Below, piece after piece: positions 13,571 through 25,900 of a DNA stretch of 64,000 nucleotides. Under the pieces are notes generated by a model. It was given only the letters and a program-made list of their open reading frames with translations, ran no database searches and had not been told where the DNA came from. The position numbers and the translations under genes are program-made. The DNA is from Siphonodentalium dalli (Eukaryota; Mollusca; Scaphopoda; Gadilida; Siphonodentaliidae). The DNA is taken from positions 3,013,314 to 3,077,313 of the forward strand of contig CP136068.1 in assembly GCA_032622095.1 (NCBI GenBank). Reading direction: 5' to 3'. Within the stretch, counting starts at the first letter, position 1. Every line of letters starts with the position of its first letter.

Positions 13571-13959
13571 ATGAACCATATATTGAGAAGTGGCTGTTTG
13601 GTAAGATCACCAGGTGTATATGTTGTTATCCCCATTAGGTCACCAAAGCTGAAAATACGCAGATAGCGAGGTCCTTCTGAAAGCTAGTATATGCATCGAC
13701 CACATTCCTTTCTAGTTTATCGCACAAAATAACGCTCAGATCCCATATGTAGCATCTGAATTATACCATAAGCTATACCACGAATGAAGATCGCCAAGAA
13801 TAAGGATAAGAATTCCCAACTTTCGAGACAAACACGTGAGCTGGGCACCGGCATATGTATTGTTTGAAATATTCCGATTAGTGGGACCTTTCTAAAAAGA
13901 AGTGTAGAAAACTGTGATGGTGTGAGAGAGATAGATTAATCTGACGAAGAGACGGAAAC

Positions 13960-14794
13960 TGGTCCATGCAGATAATGCTGAATGTGGCACATCAGAATAA
14001 GCTCAGGTACTGTTGTTTTGATTTTTGGAGGCCATACTATGGCTATTTGGCGCACCTAAACGGTCATTATGGGCGCTTATGGTGGACAATGGATTTCGAA
14101 ATGCCACATCGTGATAATTAATTGTGGGTTTTCATCTTTCCAGAGGCTACGACTTATGTTGAAACTAATAAATGGCCAAAAGTATGTACAGTGTCGACCA
14201 TATGTATCGATATAATGACAAAAAGTTGAAATTAGTATGTGATAATATCGACTTCTTTTCAATTTCTGGCCGCCAGTTTGACCACCATCTTGACTGTGAG
14301 AGTTTGCCAAACTCAAATGAATACTTCCTATCAATGTTCTATATGAACATGTAATTGTGGGCAGAATTCGCATAACAATAACGACCATCGTAAGAAAGTA
14401 AAGGAATGTGAGCTTGATTTCAAATTTCGGTCTCCATTTTGGCCGCTATCTTTGATTTGGAAAACAATTTATTGTATGAGATGCAAGGTAATTACTTCAC
14501 CTCAGTATTTCCAAATCAACTGTCCGCGTGCGTGCAGTTGTCTCGGTGATTTTTCAAAATCTTTCCGCCATTGTGTGTGCCATTTTAGATCTGGGGAACT
14601 TTTATTTGGATATGGTATAATGAAAGTACTTCGCCTAAGTGTTCCCAACTCACAATAGTTAACAGGTGTGGAGTTGTCGTGACAATAACGCTCACTGATG
14701 TTAAAATCAGCGATTTTTGGCGATTTTTCTATTTCTGGTGGCCATTTTGGCCGCCGTCTTGGATTTGAATGAATATTCCACAACTCGGGTATAA
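13960..14794. repeat. Diverged tandem repeat, ~270-300 bp period
   Basis: Three or so degenerate units each carry a CATAACAATAACG-like stretch, then a TTTCTGG(C/T)..CCA(T/G)TTTGGCCGCC-like stretch, then GATTTG. They occur near 14260, 14440 and 14740. There are no coding domains. Confidence 0.5.
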
Positions 14795-15251
14795 GAGGAA
14801 TCATAGCTCGAGTATCTCCTGCACATATATATGCATGGGTGTTGTTATGATAGCAATAACTTTTATTGATTCGAAACATTACATCGCGTTATTAGTGTTG
14901 ATTCGGCTTTGACCTATTATACCGGCATTTGGGAAACGTGTTATTGGACAAAACTATCCCGCTATGAATGTATATTATGATCCCATTGTGTTCGTCAATG
15001 ACTCTTCTATACGATAAATGTATAAATTCACGCCAAGATGCCAATATTTTCCCATAGAGACAAACGAAAGGTGGTAAAATGTAAGAAAAATAGCATATAT
15101 TCACATTTCGGCGGCCATCTTGGCCGCCATATTGAATTCTGGTGTCGGACTTCTGGCTAATTTATGAGGGTTGTATATTAGCATAACGAATCGAGCGGAA
15201 AACAAGACCGCTTTTTATATCATCTTTACTATAACGGCGATCAAAGAGACC
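14795..15251. repeat. Copy 2 of the ~460-bp dispersed direct repeat
   Basis: Matches 10391-10851 from GAGGAATCATAGCTCGAG to TATAACGGCGATCAAAGAG, with many substitutions and small indels, which implies an old duplication. It shares the GCGGCCATCTTGGCCGCC palindrome. Confidence 0.85.
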
Positions 15252-16214
15252 TGATGCATATAAACAAAATGGCCGCCACGATGGACGCCATCTTGTCTGG
15301 AGTCTCTGCGGCCCCCTTTTTTTTTCTTGTTAACAACCGAAACAAATTAGAGGAGACATTAAGAAAGAAAATTAGTGGGGTGAAGTTGAGTCCTGGGGAG
15401 GGGGGGGGTGCAGATGTCGACCAATATCTCCTGGACATATACGCGTCAAATTCGCAATGTAACATTAACGAAGAGTACATTCCATGAAGCCATATCAACA
15501 TTACGTATGCAATATATCATCAAGAGTCGTTTGCTTTCCATACAATACCAATTCAAAATACTTGTTTCTATGTCGATGTGCTGGCTAACTGTTCCAAAGA
15601 GCGCACATATCACACTCTGCTCACATTGTAATCTCTAATTCTATCATGTTATCCGGTAAATTGAGACTAAATATTTCTTCATGTTGTCCCAAGTGCGTAT
15701 TATCTCTTTTATAATCACCACTTGGAACAGACCGGTCCTGAAAAAATTTCCGTTGCCATAGTGTCCCACGAAAAATATTCTACTAAGACTGAGTCCATAT
15801 TGTGCTAAATGCAAAAAATCGCACCCCACCTCCCGAATCTGGTCGAAATATCATATATGAAAGAGCATCTCCTTATCGAAGTTGATGGTTATTGGCAGAA
15901 TGAATACTGATTTCTCGGCAGATACCAGGATATCCACCATAAGTCTAATAACAACCAATTGCCAGAACTTTGAAATTTAAAAATCGATTTACTCGGAAAC
16001 ACAAAAAATGCACTTAGGACAGAATGGAAATCAGGTCGCGATATGTCTGAAAAGTATACAGTGTATGAACTTCGCATGCATACGATAATTAAACTATGAA
16101 CAATACCGATGTTTCCATGATTTTCGACGAGAACATATATATGCCAGGACAGTAATCTATAACATTTCACGAGCACATGGATGTATATAGGTAGTCATTA
16201 TTCACATGTTCTGA
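15252..16214. other. No recognised feature
   Basis: AT-rich sequence with short chance-like frames. A G-rich run sits near 15398-15410. I see no gene, splice pattern or repeat I can support. Confidence 0.5.
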
Positions 16215-16995
16215 GGCCCTTGAATCCAAGATGGCCGCCAAAATTGAATATCTGACTCTGCGTGTCTGACCTGGTAAATTTTAATTCGCAATCACTCAGG
16301 GAGTTTATGAGGTATTAAGTCGTGCGATATGTCATTCTATGATAATAGAGTACGCCTTATTTAAAGGTATGAGTAAATTTCATATATTAAAAATGGCCGC
16401 CAAAATGACCACCGGAAGTGAAAAATATGACGCTTTTTCACTAATATCTTCTGGATCAGTTTCTGCTGTTTGGAACAGGTTAAAGATTGTGAGCTTATTT
16501 TTGTATTTTTATATTAAATGATCATTGGGGGTAATGCAAAAAGCAATTCTTGGTAATGCAAAAAGGAATTCTTCTGATCACTCAAAAATTTGATTTTACA
16601 GAACGCGGTATAAAGTTTCACAAAAATAAAATCACAATCGCGTTCTGTAAAATCAAATTTTTGAGGGATTGGAAGGGGCTAGCACCCACAGCATTTCTGA
16701 TTTCATCCCCCCCCCCAATGATCAGTTAATATAAACAATACAAAATAAAATCACAATTCTCAACCAGTTCCAAGCAGCAGACACTGATATAGAAGTTATT
16801 AGTGAAAACGCGTCATATTTTCCACTTCCGGTGGCCATTTAAATATATTAAATTTATTCATACAGATAAATAAGGATTATTCAATTGTCAATAGAATGAC
16901 ACGACGTGTTACCTCATAATTTTCCTGAGTAATTGCGAATTGAAATTTACCTGGTCAGATACTCAATGTTGGCGGCCATCTTGGATTCAAAGACC
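16215..16995. mobile_element. ~780-bp foldback (large imperfect palindrome)
   Basis: The left arm starts TTGAATCCAAGATGGCCGCC and the right arm ends GGCGGCCATCTTGGATTCAA. Between them the arms match in order: CTGGTAAATTTTAATTCGCAA against its complement near 16935, the ATGGCCGCC stretches, AAAATATGACGC, and TGATCATTGGGGG against CCCCCAATGATCA. At the centre is a perfect inverted pair of 27 bp at about 16583-16609 and 16635-16661 (core TTTGATTTTACAGAACGCG). No transposase is encoded, so this is a non-autonomous foldback element or a head-to-head duplication. TTAA-like bases at the inner arms lie inside the palindrome and are not a convincing target duplication. Confidence 0.8.
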
Positions 16996-18402
16996 GATAA
17001 CTCTATAAAGCCCCCATAGCCATATGGCAAACAATCGGCTACAATGGGTAAAATATCCTGGGCAAAAATGAATGGAATGATTTTTGGTGACCGGAGTAAT
17101 CTAAAAATAGCATAGTTACAACTGCAAACAAAACATAATTTTTTATTCATGAAATTTGACAAAACTCACACTGGGCGTGACGAACGGGTGAAGACTTGAG
17201 TAAATGAGCAAAAATATATGATATTCACAATGAAACTAACGAGAATTTCGACTTTTATGGAACAAGCAAAATACCTAATTTTAGGGTGTGTTTACATTGC
17301 TGTAGATCTGTATACAGTTCTACACGCATACTAGTGTAAACGGGTTGATATAAAAATGCACACAGAAAGAAAACGGTATTCGTTCGTGTGAGCAAAAATC
17401 GTGTCCGTTATATGTCACGGTTAACAATGAGGCATTGCGACAGGCAAATTTGATTTGAATAATTGTTACTCGGGCTTGGCGAATGTGCTTAATCTTTCCT
17501 TGTCATTTCAACCCATGTATTTCACACTGTGTAATCTAGAACCTGTGTGCTGGTGCGTGTGGTGACAACGTACTTAAAGTAAAGTTTTTACTATATACAT
17601 TATATCTTATTAAAATTAGTTCTTCTTGGGGTTTGGTAATACCTTAGTACACTCAGTGAACAACAGGGCGACTGCAAAAGCAGAGCACAACATAACATAA
17701 CATAACATAACATAACATAACAAGGCCGCTATCACTGATGTTGACAAGCGCAGCATATACTCTAGGTCAGTTTGTTATTATATGCTCACAAAATTGTGAT
17801 TAGATGGGAAATTCCGCACATTTCTGTGATAGTGGTCGTAGATGAAGTAGCCCTATTTCTATTTGTGTACATGTTATTTATTGTGTATTCCTATGTGATT
17901 TCTTCTCATATGATTTTCATTCTTTCTTCGAACCATTATCAACTGATGTAAGAATAAAATGCTTCGGTCTGCTGACAGTTGATTAATTTTTTTGTCTGGC
18001 CTAAACTGACACGACTCATTAACGCCCTCGGGTGTATACTGTCATAGAGATTCTAGATAGCTATGGTTTGCTGGGCGTTTTATTTATAGATAATGGGTTT
18101 TTCCGGTTGTGATAATTCGCAGTAGGTCCCTATTTGGGGAGGTCTATTTGCGGAGATCCCCGAATTCGCGGAGGTCCCCTTAAATGGTTGAAATATGTTG
18201 ATTTTAATGAGGGAACGGGTGCGTATATGTCAATTGATACGTATTTAAAAAAAATAACGATATGATCATCATAACAGTGGTTTGTTCTCTCAATCATATC
18301 ATAATCATCATCACCATCACCATCATTATCATCATCATAATACGGAACAAGTATTGCGACTTTCCGTCACAATATAACATCATTTGCAAAATATATATAT
18401 CG
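16996..18402. other. Gene-free stretch with two microsatellites
   Basis: Contains an (AACAT)n microsatellite at 17688-17722 and an (ATC)n/(ACC)n run at 18304-18339. I recognise nothing else. Confidence 0.6.
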
Positions 18403-18925
18403 TCATTCGATATTTACTTGTGAGTCACTTGAACATATTACTTGTCGTCGAACTCGTATTTTATATAATAGAAGAATGAGTATGTATATTTTGAATTGAT
18501 CGAGTGTTGAAGCCTCAACAGCGAAGTCTGGCAGAGAGTTCCAGCTAATTACCACCCTCTGCGTGAAGAAATATTTTCCTATGGCCTTGTTAACAATGGG
18601 CATCTATAGCTTTTTATTACGCCCTCTTGTTCTTCCTGGTGAATGTCTTTCTAATAGGTCACAGGCATTGCTATTGTAATGACCATTCAACAGTTTATAT
18701 ACCTCGATTAGATCTCCTCTAAATATTCGATATTTTAAAGAAATCAGATTGAGTCTTATCATTCGGTCTCTGTAGCAAAGAGTTTTGATTTGACGAACTA
18801 ATTTCGTTGCTTTTCTTTCTATTCCTCTAAAACAATGCTTTGATATTTATGATGTGGGCTCCACGCAGAGTTACAGTATTCGATGATAGGTCTGATCATG
18901 CTTATGTAGAGCGACTAGAAAGTGT
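18403..18925 (-). pseudogene. Non-LTR retrotransposon (LINE) reverse-transcriptase C-terminal remnant
   Basis: Read on the minus strand, fragments in order are MIRPIIEYCNSAWSPHH, then IERKATKLVRQIK, then YRIFRGDLIEVYKLLNGH, then FFTQRVVISWNSLPDF. This is the usual order at the C-terminal end of CR1/Jockey-like LINE ORF2 proteins, after the reverse-transcriptase core (known family pattern). The copy is dead. There is a frameshift near 18835 between the first two fragments and an in-frame TAG just before MPIVNKA, at about 18604-18606. The catalytic YxDD region is not present, so this is a 5'-truncated insertion, which is typical of LINEs. Confidence 0.85.
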
Positions 18926-18977
18926 CGATGTCCAAGTTCGTAAAAGTTCTATTGACTATGCCGATGATTTGAGAAGC

Positions 18978-19490
18978 ATTATTGTTTTAGGATATTGTAG
19001 GAAGGCTAATCTGGCCGTGTCAAATTGAGCTATAGCGATGGATTTCTCACAGGACAACACATTTCGGGTTTTCGTGGGGTGTGTATTCGGTGTAGGTCTT
19101 ATAGTTGCAGTATGTAACTACAAGAAAACCAATTTCAGAAATGGTAACGCGCTTAAGATCATATATTATATACCCATGACCGTAATTATAGAATATAAAA
19201 TATATTGGTTTCGCGAATGACCAACTCAGAATTCCGTTAAAATTACAATAACAATCAGCACCCAATTAACGAACAAGCGACCGACTCGGCCGTCTCCGAC
19301 CACAACCCCCAGTGGGCTGCAGAACGAAAAATGTCTATAAAAGTTGAAATATAAGACTTACAAATTATCTTTTTCATTTCTTGTATTTGTAATTGACATA
19401 GCTTGTCACAAACAAACTAAACGAAATTGAAAGTCCCAACTACACCTTTTACCGGACTCGGCCTCTGGTTCGCAGTTCGACTTTTAATCC
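18978..19490. repeat. Dispersed repeat related to 8990-9490
   Basis: The first half (to about 19125) is the reverse complement of 8990-9135. The second half (about 19155-19490) is a direct match to 9135-9490. A G-tipped transposon has inserted just after it, at 19513. Confidence 0.85.
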
Positions 19491-19512
19491 TCCAAGAAAA
19501 CCCCATTATCTA

Positions 19513-20711
19513 CAGGGGGGGGGTCTGCAAATTTTGTTCGAACACTAGGCGGGGGGGGGGGGGGTGGGTGGTTCAGCAGCCCGGCTTACACATTTTTTCC
19601 TGGCCCTTTAAATTTTTTCCTAGTCATTTTTCTTCAAAATAATGGGACAAAAGGTTTTAAGACAGCTTCTATTATGTAATAGGTATGCATATAACTCTTG
19701 GTAGGGGGGTTTGAGTTCACCATCATTTAATAATGAGGGATGACACCAAGGGGTAATAAAACGGTCAACTTGCTAAATGTTTTCATCAAGGATCTATCAA
19801 TGCACATTGACATGTAAAGGCTCAGTTTAAATAGTTCTATTAAAAATCATTTATTCAACCTAATATAAATGAAAACATAACACAATAATAGATTCTTCAC
19901 ATACATGTAAACACTTCGCTGAACTCTTCAAATAAAAATAGACTATTCAAAAAACCATAATGAAATAAAACAAAGGTGTTAAAACAAACTTTGACAGATT
20001 TCAACGATATTCTATATATGGGTCTAGGATCACCTCTAGCTGTCAAATTTGAATGATTTGTTTACGAAATATATGGCCGCTGGCAGCCATCTTGGATTTT
20101 ACTCATTGCATCACTAAATCCTTGAATACACCATTCAGAGCTTGTCCCTCACCCGATCATCACCAAACATCATATTGATATTCGGTGTGACCTCTCGATG
20201 GCTGCCTACCATTTTTCCCAAATAAAAAAAAAGGGCTGCCACCGGCCATCTTGGATTTTACTACTTTTATAACCAAATCTTTTAGCACACCTTACAGGTC
20301 GCATTTCTCATCCAATCGTCACCAAACTTCATATGGATATTCGAAGTGACCTTCAGCTGGGAGCCTCCATTTTTTTCACAAAATTTGTTTAAAACAGGCC
20401 ACCAGCAGCCATCTTGGATTTCAAATTTCAATCCATCAGCATATCCTAAGCCCACATTTATTGGAGAATTGTTTTCAAACTTTACTGACTTGTTGGTAAA
20501 TAACAAGTAGGAATGCTTCTATAATCATGATACGGAACATTCATCAGATAAGATCAGGAAAACTGAGTAAAATAGTCATTCAAAGCAGTTTGGAGTGGGT
20601 GGGTCCCTATCCGAGAATCGGAAAAAAAAATTAGGGGGTGGTGGGTACCCTGAGGACGAAAAAAATTAAAAAGCGCCTAGTGTACGGAAATGTTTTCCTG
20701 ACCCCACCCTG
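19513..20711. mobile_element. G-tipped DNA transposon copy 1 (1,199 bp) with 7-bp target duplication
   Basis: The left end is CAGGGGGGGGGTCTGC and the right end is GACCCCACCCTG. The element is bracketed by TTATCTA at 19506-19512 and 20712-20718, a perfect 7-bp target site duplication. The terminal inverted repeats also share ACACTAGGCG further in, at about 19541 left and, complemented, about 20673 right. Subterminal GGGTGGGTGG/CCCACCCACT blocks are inverted too. The interior has three units ending GCCATCTTGGAT (about 20085, 20248, 20408) and no transposase, so the copy is non-autonomous. Confidence 0.88.
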
Positions 20712-20789
20712 TTATCTATAAATAAAACGCCCAGCGAACCATAGCTATCCAGAATCTCTAGTACAGTATACATGCGCGGCGCGCATAAT

Positions 20790-21100
20790 TATGACCGCGT
20801 TAATTGCTTTCGATGTTTATGTATGAACAATGGCTGGGCCATGCACTCTTGGCGGGAACACAACGCCTCCGATTTTTTGATCCGCATTTAGAAGCTTTCT
20901 GGTGTGGCCAATGAGAAACATGCAGTAATAAGCCGTAGTTTTTTGTAACAATTTGAAGGATTAATTGTTTTAACGGAATTCTGAGACGGTGCATTCATGT
21001 AACCAATATTATAATTTATGTTTATGGCTAATAATGTGATCTTGAGGGCGTTACCATTTCTGATTATGGTTTTCTTGTAGTGGGTTGTCAATTGCCAGAG
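20790..21100. repeat. Dispersed repeat, inverted relative of 8800-8990
   Basis: TTAATTGCTTTCGATGTTTA, then CAATGGCTGGGCCATGCA, then AAGCTTTCTGGTGTGG, then GGATTAATTGTTTTAACGG match the block at 8806-8990 in reverse complement. Confidence 0.85.
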
Positions 21101-23128
21101 TACTGATGAGCGCGCGTTCACTATCAGTAATCATATTGTGATCACAGTAATCTGCGACACGTGACTTCACATATATCTGCATACAGATCTACAGCAATGT
21201 ACACCCACCCTTAGAACAACCTTGACACTAAGTATCTAAAACTTTGGATAAATAATTTTAACTGTCATTCAATTGAATTATATATTTCTGAATTATATAT
21301 TACATATTTTTATAACAAATTATTAAAAATTAAATTCATTTAGTCCATTACATAAATATTTTCCATGTGCTTTCTCAGTTGACAACCGATGTGTCCTATT
21401 TAACACCCACCTATAAATTACTATTTCTTCGACTTTCAACGGTTATAACAGTTTATTCCTCTAATGAATGAAGATATTATATACAACATATAGTAAATAC
21501 AATTATATGTACACATGTATAGTGTTGTCGTAGTAATGCCATATATGGTGATTTCTCAAATTGTCCGTTCCATTTGGGTTAGGGGGTGTCAAGAAAAAAT
21601 TCCGGACAGTCGGCGCAAAAAACAATTTCCGGCTTCGGGTACCAACCTCCCACTTTTTGGCCCTATAATCAATCTTTCTTAGCAACATAAATGCGGCATT
21701 TGTATGATTTGTATGTGAACATACGATGTTATATCCCAAATAATTTGAATAAGCTGTTGGGGTATTGAAGCACAATTGAGTTAAGAGCTCATTTGGCTGA
21801 GAGCTTCTTATTCGTCTGATCATGAATAGTGTAAGTGATTTTGAGATAAACTAAAAGGTTTTATGTGCATTTTGATGGGACAATGTCGCAGATGATCCCA
21901 ATTAGGCATATGCAATTATTCGATATTCGTTGTGTTATTCGATTCAACATTTGAGTGTAGAAGTGCATGTAGAATTTCCCATTAGTTACATCATTCAAAT
22001 CCGAAATTTGTTCTTTACTGCACAAAAAAATTGACGAATTGACGATTCGGGACGCAACTATCGGCGATAAACTAACTCAAGTGATTTTGCAATCAAGAGT
22101 CATTGCATTTAATTAATATATAAGAATGACACCGTGTGTTGTCAATTTGGATTAATATTCATACAAAATAACTACTTTGAGCAAGATTATTCTCTATTTC
22201 TTTTGATCAACCTACCGGAGTGTTTCACATCACTTTAAATATCGTTTCACCATTCACAAAAAAGATGACAATGTGTTTTATTTTATAGATAATTCTGATA
22301 TACAGACGATAATGGGAAACATATTTTATCTTATCGTTTCAGCGACCAAGATTATGAAATATTCCATTCGATATTTTTTTTTTTTTTATAATATTTTTAT
22401 TTTTTCATTATATTACACTTTATGTACAGAACAATATCTGATAACAACGATTGCATAGATATATAGACGGTGTGGGGGGGGGGGGGTCGACATTCGTACA
22501 CAACTCACACACACCTTGCACACACATTGATATATTAAAGACATAGTATGCATACATGTATACTCGTATATATATATATATATTTATGCCAGTTATATTC
22601 TGTCTCAAATTGGTTCATGAACTTTGGACTTGTTTGCCGAATCTGATATTGTAAACTCGGACTATATACTATTCAAGATAACTAAATATTCGATTCAAGA
22701 GCTATTAGATTTGATATTCAAACTCCACATGGGCCGTTTCAATCTTGATTTTTTACGCTCTCTGGAGACAATATTCAGTGGTCAAAATTTTATTAAATGC
22801 TATGGGTAGAAATGGAAATGGATGACGCGTGTGGTACTGATTGAAAGAGGAATCCTTCGCCGACACGTCCGTTTATATCTGAAACATCTTCCTGAGCCAG
22901 TTGGTTCCATTAATTTAAAGTAATACCTACCCCCCCCCCCCCCCCCAAAGTCACCAAGTATAGTAATCAACTGGATGTTTAATATCTTCTCTCTAAGTTT
23001 AACTCAATGATAATTTCAACTGTATAGCCTATCCATTAATTTAAAGAAAAATGACCACAGGATAAAAATATTTACAGGCTGCGACCTACCGACCCACGAT
23101 TCCGCTAGTGTTCGAAAAAAAAAAACCC
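21101..23128. other. Gene-free AT-rich stretch
   Basis: No gene, splice pattern or tandem array recognised. It contains a G-run at about 22464-22477 and a C-run at about 22930-22947. Their flanks do not match each other, so they are not treated as ends of one element. Confidence 0.55.
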
Positions 23129-23135
23129 GATTGCA

Positions 23136-23643
23136 CAGGGGGGGGGGGGGTCTGAAAAATATTTCAGGCACGTATGCTGATTTTTTCCTTTCGAACCTTG
23201 TTGAGACCCAACCCACCCACCCCCGCGTCCAAAAAAAATTTGGCAATTTTTTCCGACCATTTTTTTACACCCACCCCTTTTAACACTAAAACAGAGATTT
23301 GCGGGGAAGGGGGGGGGATTCAGCTGTATATGAATTTCGGCTATGCAACCTGTCTGCCAGCAGCCATCTTGTATTTTACCAAGCATGACTAAATCCTTTG
23401 GCACGGGCTACAGGTCGTACCTTTGGTCGGATCATCACGATAACTGCCTGCAGTCAGTTTAGCAGTTAGAATTACACTATTTCTCTTATTTTGAGCCAAA
23501 CTCATTGCAAAAACAGTCAAAAAGACTTGCAGGAAAACAAAAATTGGAGTTGCGGAACAAATTGGTTGTTGGTTCCATCGACCACCCACCCACCCGGCAT
23601 ACGTGCCGAAAATAAAATGTTTGACCCCCCCCCCCCCCCCCTG
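23136..23643. mobile_element. G-tipped DNA transposon copy 2 (508 bp MITE) with 7-bp target duplication
   Basis: The left end is CAGGGG followed by a G-run and TCTGAAAAATATTTC. The right end is TTTGACCCC, a C-run and CTG. The flanking duplication is GATTGCA at 23129-23135 and 23644-23650. Inside the tips both ends carry GGCACGTATGC in inverted orientation (about 23167 and, complemented, 23597). The interior shares blocks with copy 3 at 33865 (ACACTAAAACAGAGATTTGC, CAGCTGTATATGAATTTC, GATAACTGCCTGCAGTCAG). It has no coding capacity. Confidence 0.9.
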
Positions 23644-23867
23644 GATTGCATGGGTTATATTTATTCGACTGGTAATACCCGCTCCCCTGAAAAACTTGTT
23701 TCGGGTATGAACAATTTTATACAAGTCAATCGTCGTACCACCATGCAGGCATACAATTACTAAATAAGACAAATACTTCCCAAATGTGAACCCCATTCGT
23801 AAGGGTGGGTCACGTGCACACCGGCAACCATGCATGCCAATGTTTTATTCAATGCTAACATGGTAAG

Positions 23868-24600
23868 CTTCCTTTTAATGGTAATGGCGATAGACAGTGT
23901 ATTGGGGATGTTACGTGTTTGAATTTCAGTGTTTTATCAGCCCAAATGCTCTTAATTTCAGTTTGTCGATTTGAGTGTTCAAACAGCACACATACTCTAT
24001 ATACGCTTGTCAAACTAATATAATTAGGAAAAATTAAACGAAAACTCTCTAGAAAAATCAATAATTGTTAATAGAAGAAACACTTTGGGACACAAATTAT
24101 ATCAACTTTTATTCGAAAGCAAAAGAAACCTTCTTGCAAAATCTAATTTAAATGGTAATAACAATATATTGGGGATGTTACGGGTTTGAATTTCAGTGTT
24201 TTATCAGCTAAAATGCTCTTAATAATGTTTGTCAAAATTGATTGAAACTCTGGGAAACTTCAAGAATTGTTAATAGAAGAAACACGTAGGATTATATGAT
24301 CGTGTTATATTTTTCTTTAATTCGTTGATTGGTGATTACATCCCAATCTATCCACAAGTAAAATTAGTACCCTCCTTCGGCATTCAGTGATTTCAGTGTG
24401 TCGATTTGAGTGTTCAAAACAGCGCGTATACTCTAATACGCTTGTCAAACTAATATTATTAGGACAAATTAAATGAAAACTCTCTAGAAAAATCAATAAT
24501 TGTTATAAAAGAAACACTTTGATACAAATTATTTAAACTTTTATTCGAAAGCTAAAGAAACCTTCTTGCAAAATCTAATAAAAACAACCCACAAATTCAA
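23868..24600. repeat. Tandem-like direct repeats of ~285-460 bp
   Basis: The block with GGGGATGTTACGTGTTTGAA recurs at about 23900 and 24172. The block with GTCGATTTGAGTGTTCAAA through CTTCTTGCAAAATCTAAT recurs at about 23962-24146 and 24395-24584. The copies differ by small indels. There is no coding signal. Confidence 0.8.
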
Positions 24601-25255
24601 TATTTGTGTGAACCATTTGATACTAATTCTATTAACTCTAAAGAACCCGTTATCTTTGTGTTCCCTGCATTGAGCGGTGATATTTGTTAGTTTAATTACG
24701 TTGTGTAATGGAGTATCAACTCACCTTGTTGGCTGTGATGCGAATCTCCGCCGTTTTAATTTAATCTCAGCCCCCTAAAGATATTTATAGTGCGCCATCT
24801 CTGATCCTCCATCGACGAATCCTGATTCCCTCATCAATAGGCTTACATAGCATCATCACGCCCTTGTATGTTCGAACGAGCAAAACAGGCATTTTTGTGG
24901 CATCCGGAATAAGATTCTTCCACCACAATTAATTAATAATTTGATTAAATTTCACAAAAAAAGCCCAATAAGTGCAAATTTAATTAAAAAGAAGACATAA
25001 CAAGGCTTTGAAAAGGCAACTTGATTTTGTTAATAATAAGGAGTCGTTCCGTTACCTCGAGCTCAGACACGAGGTTTAAGATTAACCCTCCTATCACAAC
25101 ACGGGGTAGGTTCATTAAAGGAATACACTGCTTTCAATGTCGCAAAGCTTGCTATATTAACAACAATAACAACAACAACAATAACAACAACAAAACGTTG
25201 AAGACAACTTGATTGGTTTTTAATAATAATGGGGTATTGCATGGTCCAATTGAAA
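24601..25255. other. Gene-free stretch with an (AAC)n microsatellite
   Basis: An AAC/AAT-rich microsatellite sits at 25158-25196. I recognise nothing else. Confidence 0.6.
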
Positions 25256-25510
25256 TACTATAGGCCTAAAAATACATACTTATCAAAATCACTATACAAA
25301 TACTATAGGCCTAAAAATACATATTTATCAAAATCACTTTACAAATACGATAGGCCTAAAATACATACTTATCAAAATCACTATACAAATACTAAAGGCC
25401 TAAAATACATACTTATCAAAATCACCATACAAATACTATAGGCCTAAAACTACAAACTTATCAAAATCACTATACAAATACTATAGGCCTAAAATACATA
25501 CTGATCAAAA
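25256..25510. repeat. 44-45-bp tandem repeat, ~5.7 copies
   Basis: Units start TACTATAGGCCTAAA and contain TACTTATCAAAATCACTATA. They begin at 25256, 25301, 25346, 25390 and at similar steps after that; the first units are 45 bp and later ones 44 bp. The last copy breaks off near 25508. Confidence 0.93.
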
Positions 25511-25900
25511 TATGCTTGCCTATAAAATAGCGGACAATTACCGTAACAGAGATCTTCATATCAATAACTTTATTAATATAATTCGACATTACCTTCAGAC
25601 ATCAGATCATCACCGGGGTCTGTTCGGCGAACCAACATCGTGTGATCTCAATTTTAAACGGTATAACATAATTACGAATTAATAGAACATTCAGAAACAA
25701 AGCCATATCAAACTTGCTTATAGCCTACACATCATGGTTCGCGCGGACCCTGCTACACATGGGCATTGTCACGGGACATTGTTTCCACAAGCAATCAATT
25801 GTTTCCTAGTAGGCATTTAATAAATCAAAGGGGGAACCCAAAGGAACTATTTGGTTCCATGTTCTGGTTATATCCGGGGAATCAGATAGAAAACCAAAGC
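25511..25900. other. Short non-coding spacer before the 22-bp minisatellite
   Basis: No identified feature. Its last part (GGTTCCATGTTCTGG, about 25855) resembles a degenerate minisatellite unit. Confidence 0.4.

Noticed and set aside
10391-15251. LTR retrotransposon with the 460-bp repeats as LTRs
   Set aside because: No TG..CA ends, no primer-binding site or polypurine tract, no pol between them, and the repeats are strongly diverged.
15254-15487. 77-codon frame beginning MHINKMAATMDAILSG
   Set aside because: Its start lies on the recurring ATGGCCGCC repeat motif, no splice or domain support was seen, and the opposite strand is equally open.
16518-16725. TTAA-flanked MITE at the centre of the palindrome
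   Set aside because: The inverted symmetry continues past the TTAA into the outer arms, so TTAA is part of the palindrome and not a target duplication.
17688-17722. Telomere-like repeat
   Set aside because: (AACAT)n is a short internal microsatellite and not TTAGGG.
22464-22947. Fifth G-tipped element between the G-run at 22464 and C-run at 22930
   Set aside because: Flanking bases do not form a 7-bp duplication and the subterminal sequences do not match each other.
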